A program made the position numbers and the translations under genes. From Acidobacteriota bacterium (GTDB taxonomy: Bacteria > Acidobacteriota > Terriglobia > Acidiferrales > UBA7541), in the NCBI GenBank assembly GCA_021324935.1, contig JAJPIE010000043.1, positions 1 to 64,000 on the forward strand: a stretch of 64,000 bases of DNA, written 5' to 3'. The notes beneath the pieces are model-generated. The model saw nothing but the letters and a program-made list of their open reading frames with translations. It was not told the DNA's origin and searched no databases. Shown here piece by piece: positions 1 through 7,880 of the stretch. Numbering within the stretch: position 1 is the first letter of the stretch; each line of letters begins with the position of its first letter.

Positions 1-330
1 CGCGACACCGAGACGCACGGCACCCTGGACGTCTTCGACACGCGCACGGGCAAAGAATTGGAAACGTATCCGCTGGGCGGCTGGGTTGACTACATCATCT
101 ATGATCCGCCGGCGGGCAGAATCTACGCGTCGTGCGGAGCGCCCGTGCCCGATGGCGGCGCCATTTACGTGTATCAATCCACCGCGGATGGGCATTATTC
201 TCTGCTCGCCAAAACCCCAACCGCTCCTCGCGCGAAGACGGCCCTATACGTCCCCGAAATCAGACGCATGTTCGTCTCCGTGCCGCATTTTGAGGATCAA
301 GCCCGAATTTTGTTCTACGAAGTCGAATGA
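1..330 (+). CDS. YVTN/beta-propeller-like protein, C-terminal part only
   Basis: The reading frame is open from the first base of the window and stops at 328-330, so only the last 109 codons are present. The visible part shows blade-like repeats: a stretch reading TLDVFDTRTGKELETYPLGG followed by IYASCGAPVPDGGAIYVYQ and a final RRMFVSVPHF strand, the pattern of YncE/YVTN-type surface or periplasmic beta-propellers whose blades end in aromatic residues. Such proteins are typically secreted and bind partners or act as scaffolds. No function can be assigned, and the signal peptide and start lie outside the window. It is followed closely by a secreted protein gene in the same direction. Confidence 0.6.
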   Translation, partial: RDTETHGTLDVFDTRTGKELETYPLGGWVDYIIYDPPAGRIYASCGAPVPDGGAIYVYQSTADGHYSLLAKTPTAPRAKTALYVPEIRRMFVSVPHFEDQARILFYEVE

Positions 331-406
331 GTTGCGGACCGGAAAACCGGAGGCCCAGGAGTTTAGTGGTCAAAAATTTTCGCTGGTGAATAAAGGAGAA
401 AAAGAA

Positions 407-874
407 ATGAAGAGGACACTGTTCTTGTCATTCTTGGTGGCCGCAGGCCTGTTGCTTCTGCCCGCAGGCAAGGGAGGTCCGCGCCGCGCCAGCGCGCAGA
501 CACCGACCGGGTATGCGGGAGGCACCGTGACGGACGCGAGTTTTTATCGCATTGCGCCGGGCAAGCAGGACGAGTGGCTGGCGCTCTACAAGAAATACCA
601 CTACCCCATCATGCAGTATGAAATGAAACAGGGCCTGGTAAAGAGCGAAACCATGTATAAACGCACCGTTCACGAGCTTTCTCCTGCTTGGGATTTCTTC
701 GTGGTCATCGTCTATCGTGACCTCGATGCCCAGGTCGAAGTTCAGAAGGAACGCGCCAAGGTAATGAAAGCCGTGTTCCCCAATACCCCGGACTTCGAGC
801 AGGGCGACAAGAAGCGCTGGGAACTTACCACCGAGCATTGGGACGAAAAACTGGCCGAAGTGCCGATGGATTAG
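407..874 (+). CDS. secreted small protein, possible dimeric alpha-beta barrel fold
   Basis: A 155-residue protein with a clear N-terminal signal peptide (KR, then a leucine-rich core, then an ASA-QT cleavage-like site around residue 30). The start ATG at 407 is chosen because AAAGGAGAA lies directly upstream and because the signal peptide begins there; the frame is open further upstream without such support. The mature part begins with a strand (TDASFYRIAPGKQDEWLAL) and has the layout of NIPSNAP/Dabb/EthD-like proteins, in which a strand is followed by a helix containing a W and a KKY/H motif. That fold assignment is inference from pattern only. An imperfect hairpin after the stop may end transcription. 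Confidence 0.7.
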   Translation: MKRTLFLSFLVAAGLLLLPAGKGGPRRASAQTPTGYAGGTVTDASFYRIAPGKQDEWLALYKKYHYPIMQYEMKQGLVKSETMYKRTVHELSPAWDFFVVIVYRDLDAQVEVQKERAKVMKAVFPNTPDFEQGDKKRWELTTEHWDEKLAEVPMD

Positions 875-902
875 CGCAGACCCGTTCGGAAATTGCCGCC
901 CC

Positions 903-936
903 AAGGGAATTCGGCGCGATCGGCTGAATTCCCCTT
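903..936 (+). terminator. imperfect hairpin, possible terminator
   Basis: AAGGGAATTC pairs with GAATTCCCCTT across a short loop just after the stop of the secreted protein. The following T tract is poor, so intrinsic termination is only a suggestion. Confidence 0.35.
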
Positions 937-1174
937 GTTGGCCCGATTGACGTGGCGTTTGCATGGGGTCTCGTAGCCGGCATGCTCACCGCATCTGCTC
1001 GGGTTCTCGAAATTCTGGTGTGTGCTCCGCCTGAACTGGAGTAGCCCCTTGGATAATTCCTGCCTGTCAGTTTTTTTCTCCCGGCAATTCTGATCTATAC
1101 GATAATCGGCGTCGCTGGCGCTTTCCGCTATCATGCCGTTGTGCGGTGGGCGCGGCACCCAGGAGCGGACCCGA
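937..1174. other. non-coding stretch before the Crp/Fnr gene
   Basis: Together with the preceding hairpin this makes a 300-base gap between genes. I see no convincing reading frame, RNA gene or repeat. No TGAC-N4-GTCA palindrome of the kind found elsewhere in this region occurs here, so autoregulation by that motif is not visible. Confidence 0.5.
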
Positions 1175-1870
1175 ATGAAGGATGGCGTGGAACGGATTCT
1201 GCGCAAGACACCGTTGTTTGCAGGCTTGACCGACGCCGAAACTTCGGCGCTGGCTGCGCGCGTCTCGCGCAGGAAATTTGACCGCGGCGAACTGCTTTTC
1301 AACGAGGGCGACATGTGCGAAGGGCTGTTCCTCGTCGCGGCCGGCAAGGTTCGCATCTTCAAAATGTCGCCCGCGGGACGCGAGCAGATTCTGTCCATCG
1401 AGGGGCCCGGCAGTTCGATCGCCGAACTCCCTGTGTTCGACGGCGGCACTTACCCTGCTTCGGCCTCGGCGCTCGAAAATGCGGAGGTTTTGTTCATTTC
1501 CCGGAAAGATTTTCAGAATTTCTGTCGCGAACATCCCGATGTCGCGCTGAAGGTCATCAGTGTTGTGGGTTCCAGGCTTCGGCGGCTGGTGGGCATCATT
1601 GAAGAGTTATCTTTCACCACCGTGCGGCAGCGCGTGATTTCCCTGGTGGTGCGCCTGGCACTGACCGTCGGAGAACCTTCTAACGGTGGAATCCGCGTGG
1701 AATTGACAAAAAGTCACCAGGACTTGGCGTCGGAACTCGGCACCGTTCGCGAACTGATTTCAAGAAACCTTGGCCGCCTGCAAGCGGAGGGTTTCATCGA
1801 AGTCGACGGCCGAAACATCTTCGTAAAAGACCTCGACGGCTTGAAACGCGAGCAAACCGCCGCCGGCTGA
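1175..1870 (+). CDS. Crp/Fnr-family transcriptional regulator
   Basis: A 231-residue regulator: N-terminal cyclic-nucleotide-binding-like beta-roll (about residues 10-125), a dimerisation helix, and a C-terminal winged helix-turn-helix (about 165-225). The start at 1175 is preferred because AGGAGCGG precedes it; an in-frame ATG at 1133 lacks a ribosome site. The recognition helix contains RELISR, which keeps the E-x-x-S-R residues of FNR. Only two cysteines occur in the sensor part and there is no N-terminal cysteine cluster, so this is not an oxygen-sensing [4Fe-4S] FNR; a DNR- or HcpR-like sensor of NO or nitrogen oxides would fit. It sits directly upstream of the nitrate operon and is the best candidate to bind the three TGAC-N4-GTCA sites nearby. 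The ligand is unknown. Confidence 0.88.
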   Translation: MKDGVERILRKTPLFAGLTDAETSALAARVSRRKFDRGELLFNEGDMCEGLFLVAAGKVRIFKMSPAGREQILSIEGPGSSIAELPVFDGGTYPASASALENAEVLFISRKDFQNFCREHPDVALKVISVVGSRLRRLVGIIEELSFTTVRQRVISLVVRLALTVGEPSNGGIRVELTKSHQDLASELGTVRELISRNLGRLQAEGFIEVDGRNIFVKDLDGLKREQTAAG

Positions 1871-1894
1871 TATTGCGCTCTCCGGATTTGCCAG

Positions 1895-1906
1895 TGACTT
1901 TGGTCA
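1895..1906 (+). promoter_or_regulatory. Crp/Fnr-type operator upstream of nitrate operon
   Basis: TGACTTTGGTCA is a TGAC-N4-GTCA palindrome, the layout of FNR/DNR/HcpR sites. Its centre is about 187 bp before the start of the transporter gene. A weak -10-like TTAAAG at 1934-1939 would put the start site about 45 bp downstream of the centre. That is near but not exactly the class II distance, so the promoter position is uncertain. Confidence 0.6.
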
Positions 1907-2087
1907 TAGTTCTCCTGTGCCGGCTCGCTCACCTTAAAGGGGCATTGGGCGCCGCGCCGCATCCCGCAAGACTCGGTAATTGTCAGGATGCGGACAGGGT
2001 TGTAACATGTGAGATCCTTCCTCTCCTTTCTGTTCGTGTTCCCGCATTCCTGCTTTTAGGAGAGAACTGATAACGAAGAACACCCAG

Positions 2088-4316
2088 ATGCCAGAAACTC
2101 GTTCACATCCCAACCTCCAACTGACCCTCGCGACATTTTCTTTTGCCCTCTGTTTTGCGGCTTGGGGGCTTATCAGCGCGTTCGCACCGAGATTCCGCGA
2201 ATTGTTTCACCTGACGGCGACGGAAACAGCGTTTCTTGTCGCAGTGCCCGTGATGCTGGGTTCTCTCCTGCGCATCTTGACCGGGATGCTCGCGGATCGC
2301 TTTGGCGGCAGAATTGTGTTTGCCGCACTGATGTTGGTTGTTGCCGTGCCGGCCCTCTTCGTCCCTCGTGCCGCAAGTTTCCAGGAACTGCTTTTTGCTG
2401 CCTTTCTTTTGGGCATTGCCGGCAGCTCCTTCGCTGTGGGAATCGGCTTCCTCTCCCGCTGGTTTCCGCCGGAAAAACAGGGAAGCGCGCTCGGAATCTA
2501 TGGCATGGGCAACATCGGCCAATCAGCGGCCGTGTTTCTGGGGCCGGTGCTGGCCTCGGTCACCGGCTGGCAGAATGTATTCCGCGCCACGGCGGTGCTG
2601 CTGGTGCTCTGGAGCGCGGGATTCTTTTTGCTCGCGCGCAACTCAACCAGAACCCCACGGCCGGCGAGCATCGGGGCCATGCTCAACCTGCTAGCGCGCG
2701 AGCGCCTGTCTTGGCTGCTATCCGCCTTCTATTTCCTCACCTTCGGTGGATTTGTTGCGTTCTCGATTTATCTCCCCTTGTTGCTCAAGGACGAATTCGG
2801 GCTTAAGCCGGCCGATGCGGGTTTTCGCACCGCGGGCTTCGTGGTGCTCGCAACCGTTTCGCGCCCGCTCGGCGGGTGGTTGTCGGACCGCATTGGTGGC
2901 GCGCGTGTTCTTCAGGCCGTCTTCCTCGGTGTCATTCCGTTTGCGTTATTGATGGCCTGGCCTTCAATGATTCCGTTTACGGTCGGCGCGTTAGGCTGCG
3001 CATTTCTGCTGGGGAACGGCAACGGTGCCGTATTCAAGCTGGTCCCGCAGTATTTCCCGAAAGAAGTTGGCACGGTCACCGGGCTTGTCGGAGCCATGGG
3101 CGGCCTCGGAGGATTTTTTCCTCCGCTGGCGCTGGGTTTTTTCCGCGACCATCTCCACGCCGTCTGGCCTGGTTTTTTGTTGTTGGCGCTCGTGTCCCTG
3201 GTACTCGAACGTGCCAACGCAACAGTCTTTCTTCGGAATCAAGAGGCCTTGGAACTCACGCTGCCGGCTTCGCTCACGCGCACCGCGGATCGCGTGCGCG
3301 CCGGCGTTACGGCAACCTTGTTTACGGGAGCGCTGGTGGCCGCGATTGTCGTGGGTTCGCGCAATTTACAGAACTTTGATCCCGCTCTGGTGATCTACAC
3401 CTTCGCCACGGTTTTTGCCGCTTGGGGCGTGGTCTACCACTATCGCGTGTGGCTGGATAAGCCTCCGACGCGGGTGTATTGGGAACGGGGCTGGCTGTTG
3501 TTCCGCAAAGAAGGGCTGTTTCTAGGTCTCTCGCGGCTTTTCCGCGTTTCGGCCACGCACCTGGCCGCTCAGACGTTCATCCGGAAACGCTCACCCTTGC
3601 GCTGGTGGATGCACCAACTGATTTTCTGGGGTTGTGTGCTCGCGGTCTTGATCACATTTCCATTGGTTTTCGGCTGGATTTCGTTCCAATCCTTGCTGAC
3701 GGATCAGGAGACATATGTTGTCCTCGTCTATGGATTCCCGGTGCGGACTTTCCACCTGCACACGGTTCTGGCCGAACTCTTGTTCCACGGTTTGGATATT
3801 TCTGCGGTCCTTGTGCTCGGAGGCATTGCTCTGGCCCTTTGGCGCAGATTCCGCGACAAGGGCGCACGGGCCAATCAGTCGCTGGCCTTCGATTTTCTTC
3901 CCATCATTCTTTTGTTCGCCATTTCCGTGACCGGCATCGCCTTGACGATTTCGCAAAATTGGCTGCGCGGTGAATTCTATAGTTTTCTCGCCATCCTGCA
4001 CGCGATCACCGTTATCGCCGCGCTGCTCTACCTGCCTTTTGGAAAATTTTTTCACATCTTTCAGCGCCCCGCACAAATTGGTGTGAAATTTTACCAGGCC
4101 GCTGGGGAAGCCGGGGAAGCCGCCCTCTGCAAGCGCTGCGGAGAACCATTCGCTTCGAAAATGCACATCGAAGATTTGCAGCGCGTGCTTCCCCAGCTTG
4201 GTTTCGATTATCGCGTCGGTGGAACGAACTCCACCTGGCAGGAGCTTTGCCCCGCTTGCAAGCGCAAATCGATATCGCTGGCACAGCTCCAATTGAAGGA
4301 GGAATCGCGTGGCTGA
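2088..4316 (+). CDS. NarK-type nitrate/nitrite transporter fused to a membrane cytochrome-b-like domain with zinc ribbon
   Basis: A 742-residue fusion. Residues 1 to about 395 are a major-facilitator transporter with both NarK signatures: GIYGMGNIGQ near residue 142 and GNGNGAVFKLVPQYFP near 310. Residues about 405-640 carry roughly six further hydrophobic segments with membrane histidines (for example LHTVLAELLFHGLD, LHAITVIAALL, GKFFHIFQRP), the look of a small haem-b quinol-linked membrane subunit such as NarI. The tail (about 670-735) has two CxxC pairs (C681/C684 and C721/C724), a zinc-ribbon or Fe-S fold. The stop overlaps the start of the molybdopterin gene by 8 bases, so the products are made together. 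Nitrate uptake/nitrite export coupled to electron delivery to the reductase is inference; ordinary NarK ends near residue 400-470. Confidence 0.85.
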   Translation: MPETRSHPNLQLTLATFSFALCFAAWGLISAFAPRFRELFHLTATETAFLVAVPVMLGSLLRILTGMLADRFGGRIVFAALMLVVAVPALFVPRAASFQELLFAAFLLGIAGSSFAVGIGFLSRWFPPEKQGSALGIYGMGNIGQSAAVFLGPVLASVTGWQNVFRATAVLLVLWSAGFFLLARNSTRTPRPASIGAMLNLLARERLSWLLSAFYFLTFGGFVAFSIYLPLLLKDEFGLKPADAGFRTAGFVVLATVSRPLGGWLSDRIGGARVLQAVFLGVIPFALLMAWPSMIPFTVGALGCAFLLGNGNGAVFKLVPQYFPKEVGTVTGLVGAMGGLGGFFPPLALGFFRDHLHAVWPGFLLLALVSLVLERANATVFLRNQEALELTLPASLTRTADRVRAGVTATLFTGALVAAIVVGSRNLQNFDPALVIYTFATVFAAWGVVYHYRVWLDKPPTRVYWERGWLLFRKEGLFLGLSRLFRVSATHLAAQTFIRKRSPLRWWMHQLIFWGCVLAVLITFPLVFGWISFQSLLTDQETYVVLVYGFPVRTFHLHTVLAELLFHGLDISAVLVLGGIALALWRRFRDKGARANQSLAFDFLPIILLFAISVTGIALTISQNWLRGEFYSFLAILHAITVIAALLYLPFGKFFHIFQRPAQIGVKFYQAAGEAGEAALCKRCGEPFASKMHIEDLQRVLPQLGFDYRVGGTNSTWQELCPACKRKSISLAQLQLKEESRG

Positions 4317-6546
4317 GCCGCCATTGTCACCCGAAGTTTTGACAGAACGATTCGGGCCGCATCCTGCCTATACGCCCCCTGGCGGCTGGCTCAACGAATC
4401 CCGGCATCTGCCGGACCAGCTCGTGAAAACGCATTGTTGTTTCTGCGGCCAGCAATGCGGCATTCAGCTCAAAGTCCGCGGCAACCGGGTGATTGGCTTT
4501 GAACCTTGGGAAGAATTCCCATTCAACCACGGAATGCTTTGCCCGAAAGGCGTGAAGCGTTACCTGCAGGGCGGGCACCCTGACCGGCTCCTGGATCCGC
4601 TGTTGCGGACGTCCCAGGGATTTCGGCCGGCGACGTGGGACGAAGCGCTGGATTTCACCGCCCGACGTCTCCGCGAAGTGCAGGAAAACTACGGCAAAGA
4701 CTCCGTGGCCATCTATGGCGGTGCTTCGCTGATCTCGGAAAAATCCTACCTGCTCGGGAAATTTGCCCGCGTCGCTCTTGGCACCCGGCATATCGATTAC
4801 AACGGCCGCCTTTGCATGGTTTCCGCCGGCACGGCGTACAAGCTGGCATTTGGCGTGGACCGCAGCCCGCTGCCATGGAGCGACATTCTCAAAGCGCAAG
4901 TCGTTCTGGTTGCGGGCGCCAACGTTGCCGAATGCGCGCCCATCACCACCGACTATCTATGGCGCTGCCGCGACACCGGCGGGAAGTTGATCGTCGTCGA
5001 TCCTCGCATGACGCCGATTTGCCGCAATGCGGACATGTATCTTCCGGTGCGCCCCGGAACGGATTTGGCGCTCTACCTGGGTCTGCTGCACGTCGTGCTG
5101 CGCGACGGGCTGGAGCGGCGCGATTTCATCGGCAAATATACCACGGGATTTGCGCAGGTTGCCGAGTCCGTCCGCGCCTGGGATCCGCGCACCGTGGCGG
5201 AAAAAACAGGTGTCCCGCCGGAGTCTATCGAACGCGCAGCGCACCTCTTTGCCAAGGCCGAGCGTGCCATCGCCTTGCACGCCCGCGGCGTCGAGCATCA
5301 GTCCAAAGGCGTGGAAAATTGCCTGGGTCTGATCAATCTCTGCCTCGCGACGGGCAATATCGGTCGCGAAGGGGCAGGCTGCGCGATGATCACCGGCCAG
5401 GGCAACGGCCAGGGTGGCCGGGAACACGGCCAGAAATGCGACCAACTTCCTGGCCAGCGTTCCATCAACGACCCCGAAGCCCGCGCGCATACCGCCGCGA
5501 TATGGGGAATTTCTCCGGATGAAATTCCGCAAGCGGGTTATTCCGCCGTCGAGATCATGGAAGCGATTCATCGCGGCGAAATCAAAGCATTGCTCTCGGC
5601 GTGCTTTAATCCGTTGGTTTCGCTTCCCGAGGCCAATTTCACTAAAGAAGCTTTGGAGAAACTCGAATTTTTCGGCGTCGTTGATTTTTTTCTTTCCGAA
5701 ACCGCGCATTTCGCCGACGTCGTCTTGGCGGGTAGCCTGCAAGAAGAGGAGGAAGGCATCGGCTGTACCGCCGAAGGGCGCGTGATCCACATTCGAAAGG
5801 CCGTCGACCCACCGGGCAACGCCAAGGGTGACAGCTGGATCTATTGCGAGTTGGCGAAGCGCCTCGGCAAGGCTAAATATTTCCCTTACCAATCGACACG
5901 CGAGATTTATGAGGAACTTCGCCAAGCGTCCCGCGGCGGCCACGCCGACTACTTCGGCATCACTTACGAAAAGATCGATCAGAATATGGGCGTCTTCTGG
6001 CCTTGTCCCACTCTCGATCATCCCGGAACTCCCAGATTGTTCGAGGATGGCCGTTCGTTTCATAGCGATGGCAAGCACCATTTTGTGGTCACGGAGTGGC
6101 GTGAAAGCGGCGATCCCGTTTCCGCGGAATTTCCCATCTATCTGACCACCGGCCGCGTGGTGAGCCAGTACCTTTCGGGCACGCAGACACGGCGTATCGG
6201 CGGCCTCGTGGATCAATACCCGAATCCGCGGCTCGAGATTCATCCGCGCCTCGCGGAGCAGCACGGAATCAAGGACGGAGACTGGGTCACGATCGCCTCG
6301 CGCCGTGCCGAAATCACCTTGCAGGCGATGGTCGTGAAAACCATCCGGCCGGATACCGTGTTCATTCCGTACCATTGGCCTGGCGGACGCAGCGCTAACC
6401 GCCTTACACACCGCACGTTGGATCCGCGCAGCAAGATTCCGGAGTTCAAAGTGTCCGCGTGCAGGATCCGAATTGCTTCCGCGCCGCCGGATTGGGCTCA
6501 GGCCCAGCTGGCAAAACCGGCGGCTCCAGGAAAGGGCACAGCCTGA
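4309..6546 (+). CDS. molybdopterin oxidoreductase, probable cytoplasmic nitrate reductase catalytic subunit
   Basis: A 745-residue member of the bis-MGD DMSO-reductase family. An N-terminal [4Fe-4S] site is visible as C43-x2-C46-x3-C50 with C78 in the MLCPKG motif. The NGRLCMVSAG motif places a cysteine (C169) where Nas/Nap/Fdh enzymes supply the molybdenum ligand. A C-terminal molydopterin-binding domain (FPIYLTTGRVVSQYLSGTQT, about 600-735) is complete. There is no Tat signal, so the subunit should be cytoplasmic, like assimilatory NasA/NarB rather than periplasmic NapA. Context with a NarK domain, an Fe-S subunit and NO-detoxification genes favours nitrate as substrate, although formate or another oxyanion cannot be excluded from sequence alone. 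The next gene starts on the last base of this stop codon. Confidence 0.88.
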   Translation: MAEPPLSPEVLTERFGPHPAYTPPGGWLNESRHLPDQLVKTHCCFCGQQCGIQLKVRGNRVIGFEPWEEFPFNHGMLCPKGVKRYLQGGHPDRLLDPLLRTSQGFRPATWDEALDFTARRLREVQENYGKDSVAIYGGASLISEKSYLLGKFARVALGTRHIDYNGRLCMVSAGTAYKLAFGVDRSPLPWSDILKAQVVLVAGANVAECAPITTDYLWRCRDTGGKLIVVDPRMTPICRNADMYLPVRPGTDLALYLGLLHVVLRDGLERRDFIGKYTTGFAQVAESVRAWDPRTVAEKTGVPPESIERAAHLFAKAERAIALHARGVEHQSKGVENCLGLINLCLATGNIGREGAGCAMITGQGNGQGGREHGQKCDQLPGQRSINDPEARAHTAAIWGISPDEIPQAGYSAVEIMEAIHRGEIKALLSACFNPLVSLPEANFTKEALEKLEFFGVVDFFLSETAHFADVVLAGSLQEEEEGIGCTAEGRVIHIRKAVDPPGNAKGDSWIYCELAKRLGKAKYFPYQSTREIYEELRQASRGGHADYFGITYEKIDQNMGVFWPCPTLDHPGTPRLFEDGRSFHSDGKHHFVVTEWRESGDPVSAEFPIYLTTGRVVSQYLSGTQTRRIGGLVDQYPNPRLEIHPRLAEQHGIKDGDWVTIASRRAEITLQAMVVKTIRPDTVFIPYHWPGGRSANRLTHRTLDPRSKIPEFKVSACRIRIASAPPDWAQAQLAKPAAPGKGTA

Positions 6547-7142
6547 TGTACGGCTACGAGTTCTACGTCGATCCGTCCCGCTGCATCGGCTGCCAGTCGT
6601 GCGTCAAAGCGTGCGAGGAATGCGAAACGCACCGTGGCAAATCCATGATCAATTTCGACTTCATTGATCGCCGTGGCACAACGGCCACCGCCGCCTATGT
6701 CTGCTGGCACTGCGCGGAACCTACCTGCGCAATGGCTTGTCCCGCCGATGCCATCAAGAAAGGCGAAGACGGTGTCGTGCAGTCCTCGCTCAAGACGCGC
6801 TGCATCGGCTGCTCCAATTGCGTGTTGGCCTGCCCATTCGGCATCCCCAAGATTTTCCCAGAGCTCGAGCAGATGATGAAGTGCGACATGTGCTACGACC
6901 GCACGTCGATCGGCAAACGGCCGATGTGCGCCACCGTGTGCCCGAGTCGTGCGCTTGCCTTCGTCCTGCCGGAGGAGATCGCGCAACGCCGGGAAAAGGC
7001 CACCAACATTTTCTATTTCGGAAAGCAGAAGATCGTCACGCGCGTGCACATGATGGTTCCCGCGGAAACCGATGCCGTGTCTCTCGACGTGCTGGACTAC
7101 ATGTGGGAGGAGGCGTATGTCCCTGTTTCGCAACCCGAGTGA
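6546..7142 (+). CDS. 4Fe-4S electron-transfer subunit (NrfC/HybA/DmsB type)
   Basis: A 198-residue ferredoxin-like subunit with the four cysteine groups of the DmsB/NrfC/HybA family: CIGCQSCVKAC near residue 13, CWHCAEPTCAMACP near 53, CIGCSNCVLACPFG near 82 and CDMCYDR...CATVCP near 116-130. These would hold up to four cubane clusters in a wire between a membrane donor and the molybdopterin subunit encoded just upstream. No Tat or Sec signal is present, which agrees with a cytoplasmic complex. The reading frame is extended by the downstream Rieske gene, which overlaps its last 26 bases. Confidence 0.9.
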   Translation: MYGYEFYVDPSRCIGCQSCVKACEECETHRGKSMINFDFIDRRGTTATAAYVCWHCAEPTCAMACPADAIKKGEDGVVQSSLKTRCIGCSNCVLACPFGIPKIFPELEQMMKCDMCYDRTSIGKRPMCATVCPSRALAFVLPEEIAQRREKATNIFYFGKQKIVTRVHMMVPAETDAVSLDVLDYMWEEAYVPVSQPE

Positions 7143-7632
7143 CCAGCCGCTCTGGAAGGACGAGTTCTCCGTTTTCACCGCGGACGAGCGTTATGTCACC
7201 CGCCGCCAGTTCACCAAATTCCTCAGCCTCGCCAGCCTCGGCATGTTTGCAGGGAACCTCTGGATTCTCGCCAAAACGTTTTTTGTGAAAACTCCTGAAT
7301 TCCCCTCCACCGTCGTCGCCGAACTCGGGGAGATTCCCGTGGGTGGCGTCAAGCTTTTCACGTATCCGGCGCCACAGGATCACTGCATCCTCGTGCGCAC
7401 CGGCGACGACAAGTACGTTGCCTACAGCCAGAAATGCACGCATCTTTCCTGCGCCGTGTATTACTCCGCCCAGCAAGGGCGCCTCGAATGCCCCTGCCAC
7501 CAGGGCTACTTTTCCATCAAGGACGGCTCCGTGCTGCAGGGGCCTCCGCCGCGCCCATTACCCCGGATTGTTTTGGAACGTGATGCAGGAAAGCTCGTCG
7601 CGAAAGGCGTCAAGGTAGGCGAACATGGCTGA
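7117..7632 (+). CDS. Rieske [2Fe-2S] protein with twin-arginine-like anchor
   Basis: A 171-residue Rieske protein. The cluster motifs are C107-x-H109 (CTHLSC) and C125-x-x-H128 (CPCH), followed by the proline-rich GPPPRPL loop typical of bc1/b6f Rieske proteins. Near the N-terminus TRRQFTKFLSLASLG resembles a twin-arginine signal that could remain as an anchor, as in respiratory Rieske proteins. The start at 7117 has GGAGGAGG just upstream and lies inside the preceding gene. Its place between the Fe-S subunit and a small membrane protein suggests it carries electrons between a quinol-oxidising membrane part and the reductase; that role is inferred. The Tat-like signal would put it outside, on the other side of the membrane from the catalytic subunit, which is unusual. 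Confidence 0.88.
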   Translation: MSLFRNPSDQPLWKDEFSVFTADERYVTRRQFTKFLSLASLGMFAGNLWILAKTFFVKTPEFPSTVVAELGEIPVGGVKLFTYPAPQDHCILVRTGDDKYVAYSQKCTHLSCAVYYSAQQGRLECPCHQGYFSIKDGSVLQGPPPRPLPRIVLERDAGKLVAKGVKVGEHG

Positions 7633-7867
7633 TCTTCCATCTCCGAATCAACGACGCGGTTTGGTTGCTATCGATGGCGCCATGGCGCTCATGGTGATTT
7701 TGCTTGTGGTGCAGATCTGGCTGCTGAGCGCGACCCTGGAAGGGTTCCTGGCGGGACACCACGGTGTTGCTCTTCCCGCGGCGATTTTTTCCGGGTTGCT
7801 TTTCGCCGCGTGCGTCACGATTGACGCCTTCGTGGAGCGTGTCGATCGCGAATCCCGCAAGGACTGA
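7625..7867 (+). CDS. small membrane protein of the nitrate operon
   Basis: An 80-residue protein with two hydrophobic segments (about residues 17-38 and 47-68) joined by a short GHHG-containing loop and ending in a charged tail. It overlaps the Rieske stop by 8 bases and is the last gene of the operon, converging on nnrS with a gap of 13 bases. I do not recognise a family. The two histidines in the loop and the position suggest a membrane anchor or assembly factor for the reductase complex, but nothing in the sequence proves this. Confidence 0.7.
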   Translation: MADLPSPNQRRGLVAIDGAMALMVILLVVQIWLLSATLEGFLAGHHGVALPAAIFSGLLFAACVTIDAFVERVDRESRKD

Positions 7868-7880
7868 GCGTCAACAATCT

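Noticed and set aside
4309..6546. Periplasmic NapA
   Set aside because: No twin-arginine signal precedes the Fe-S motif, and no napB or napD-like gene is nearby.
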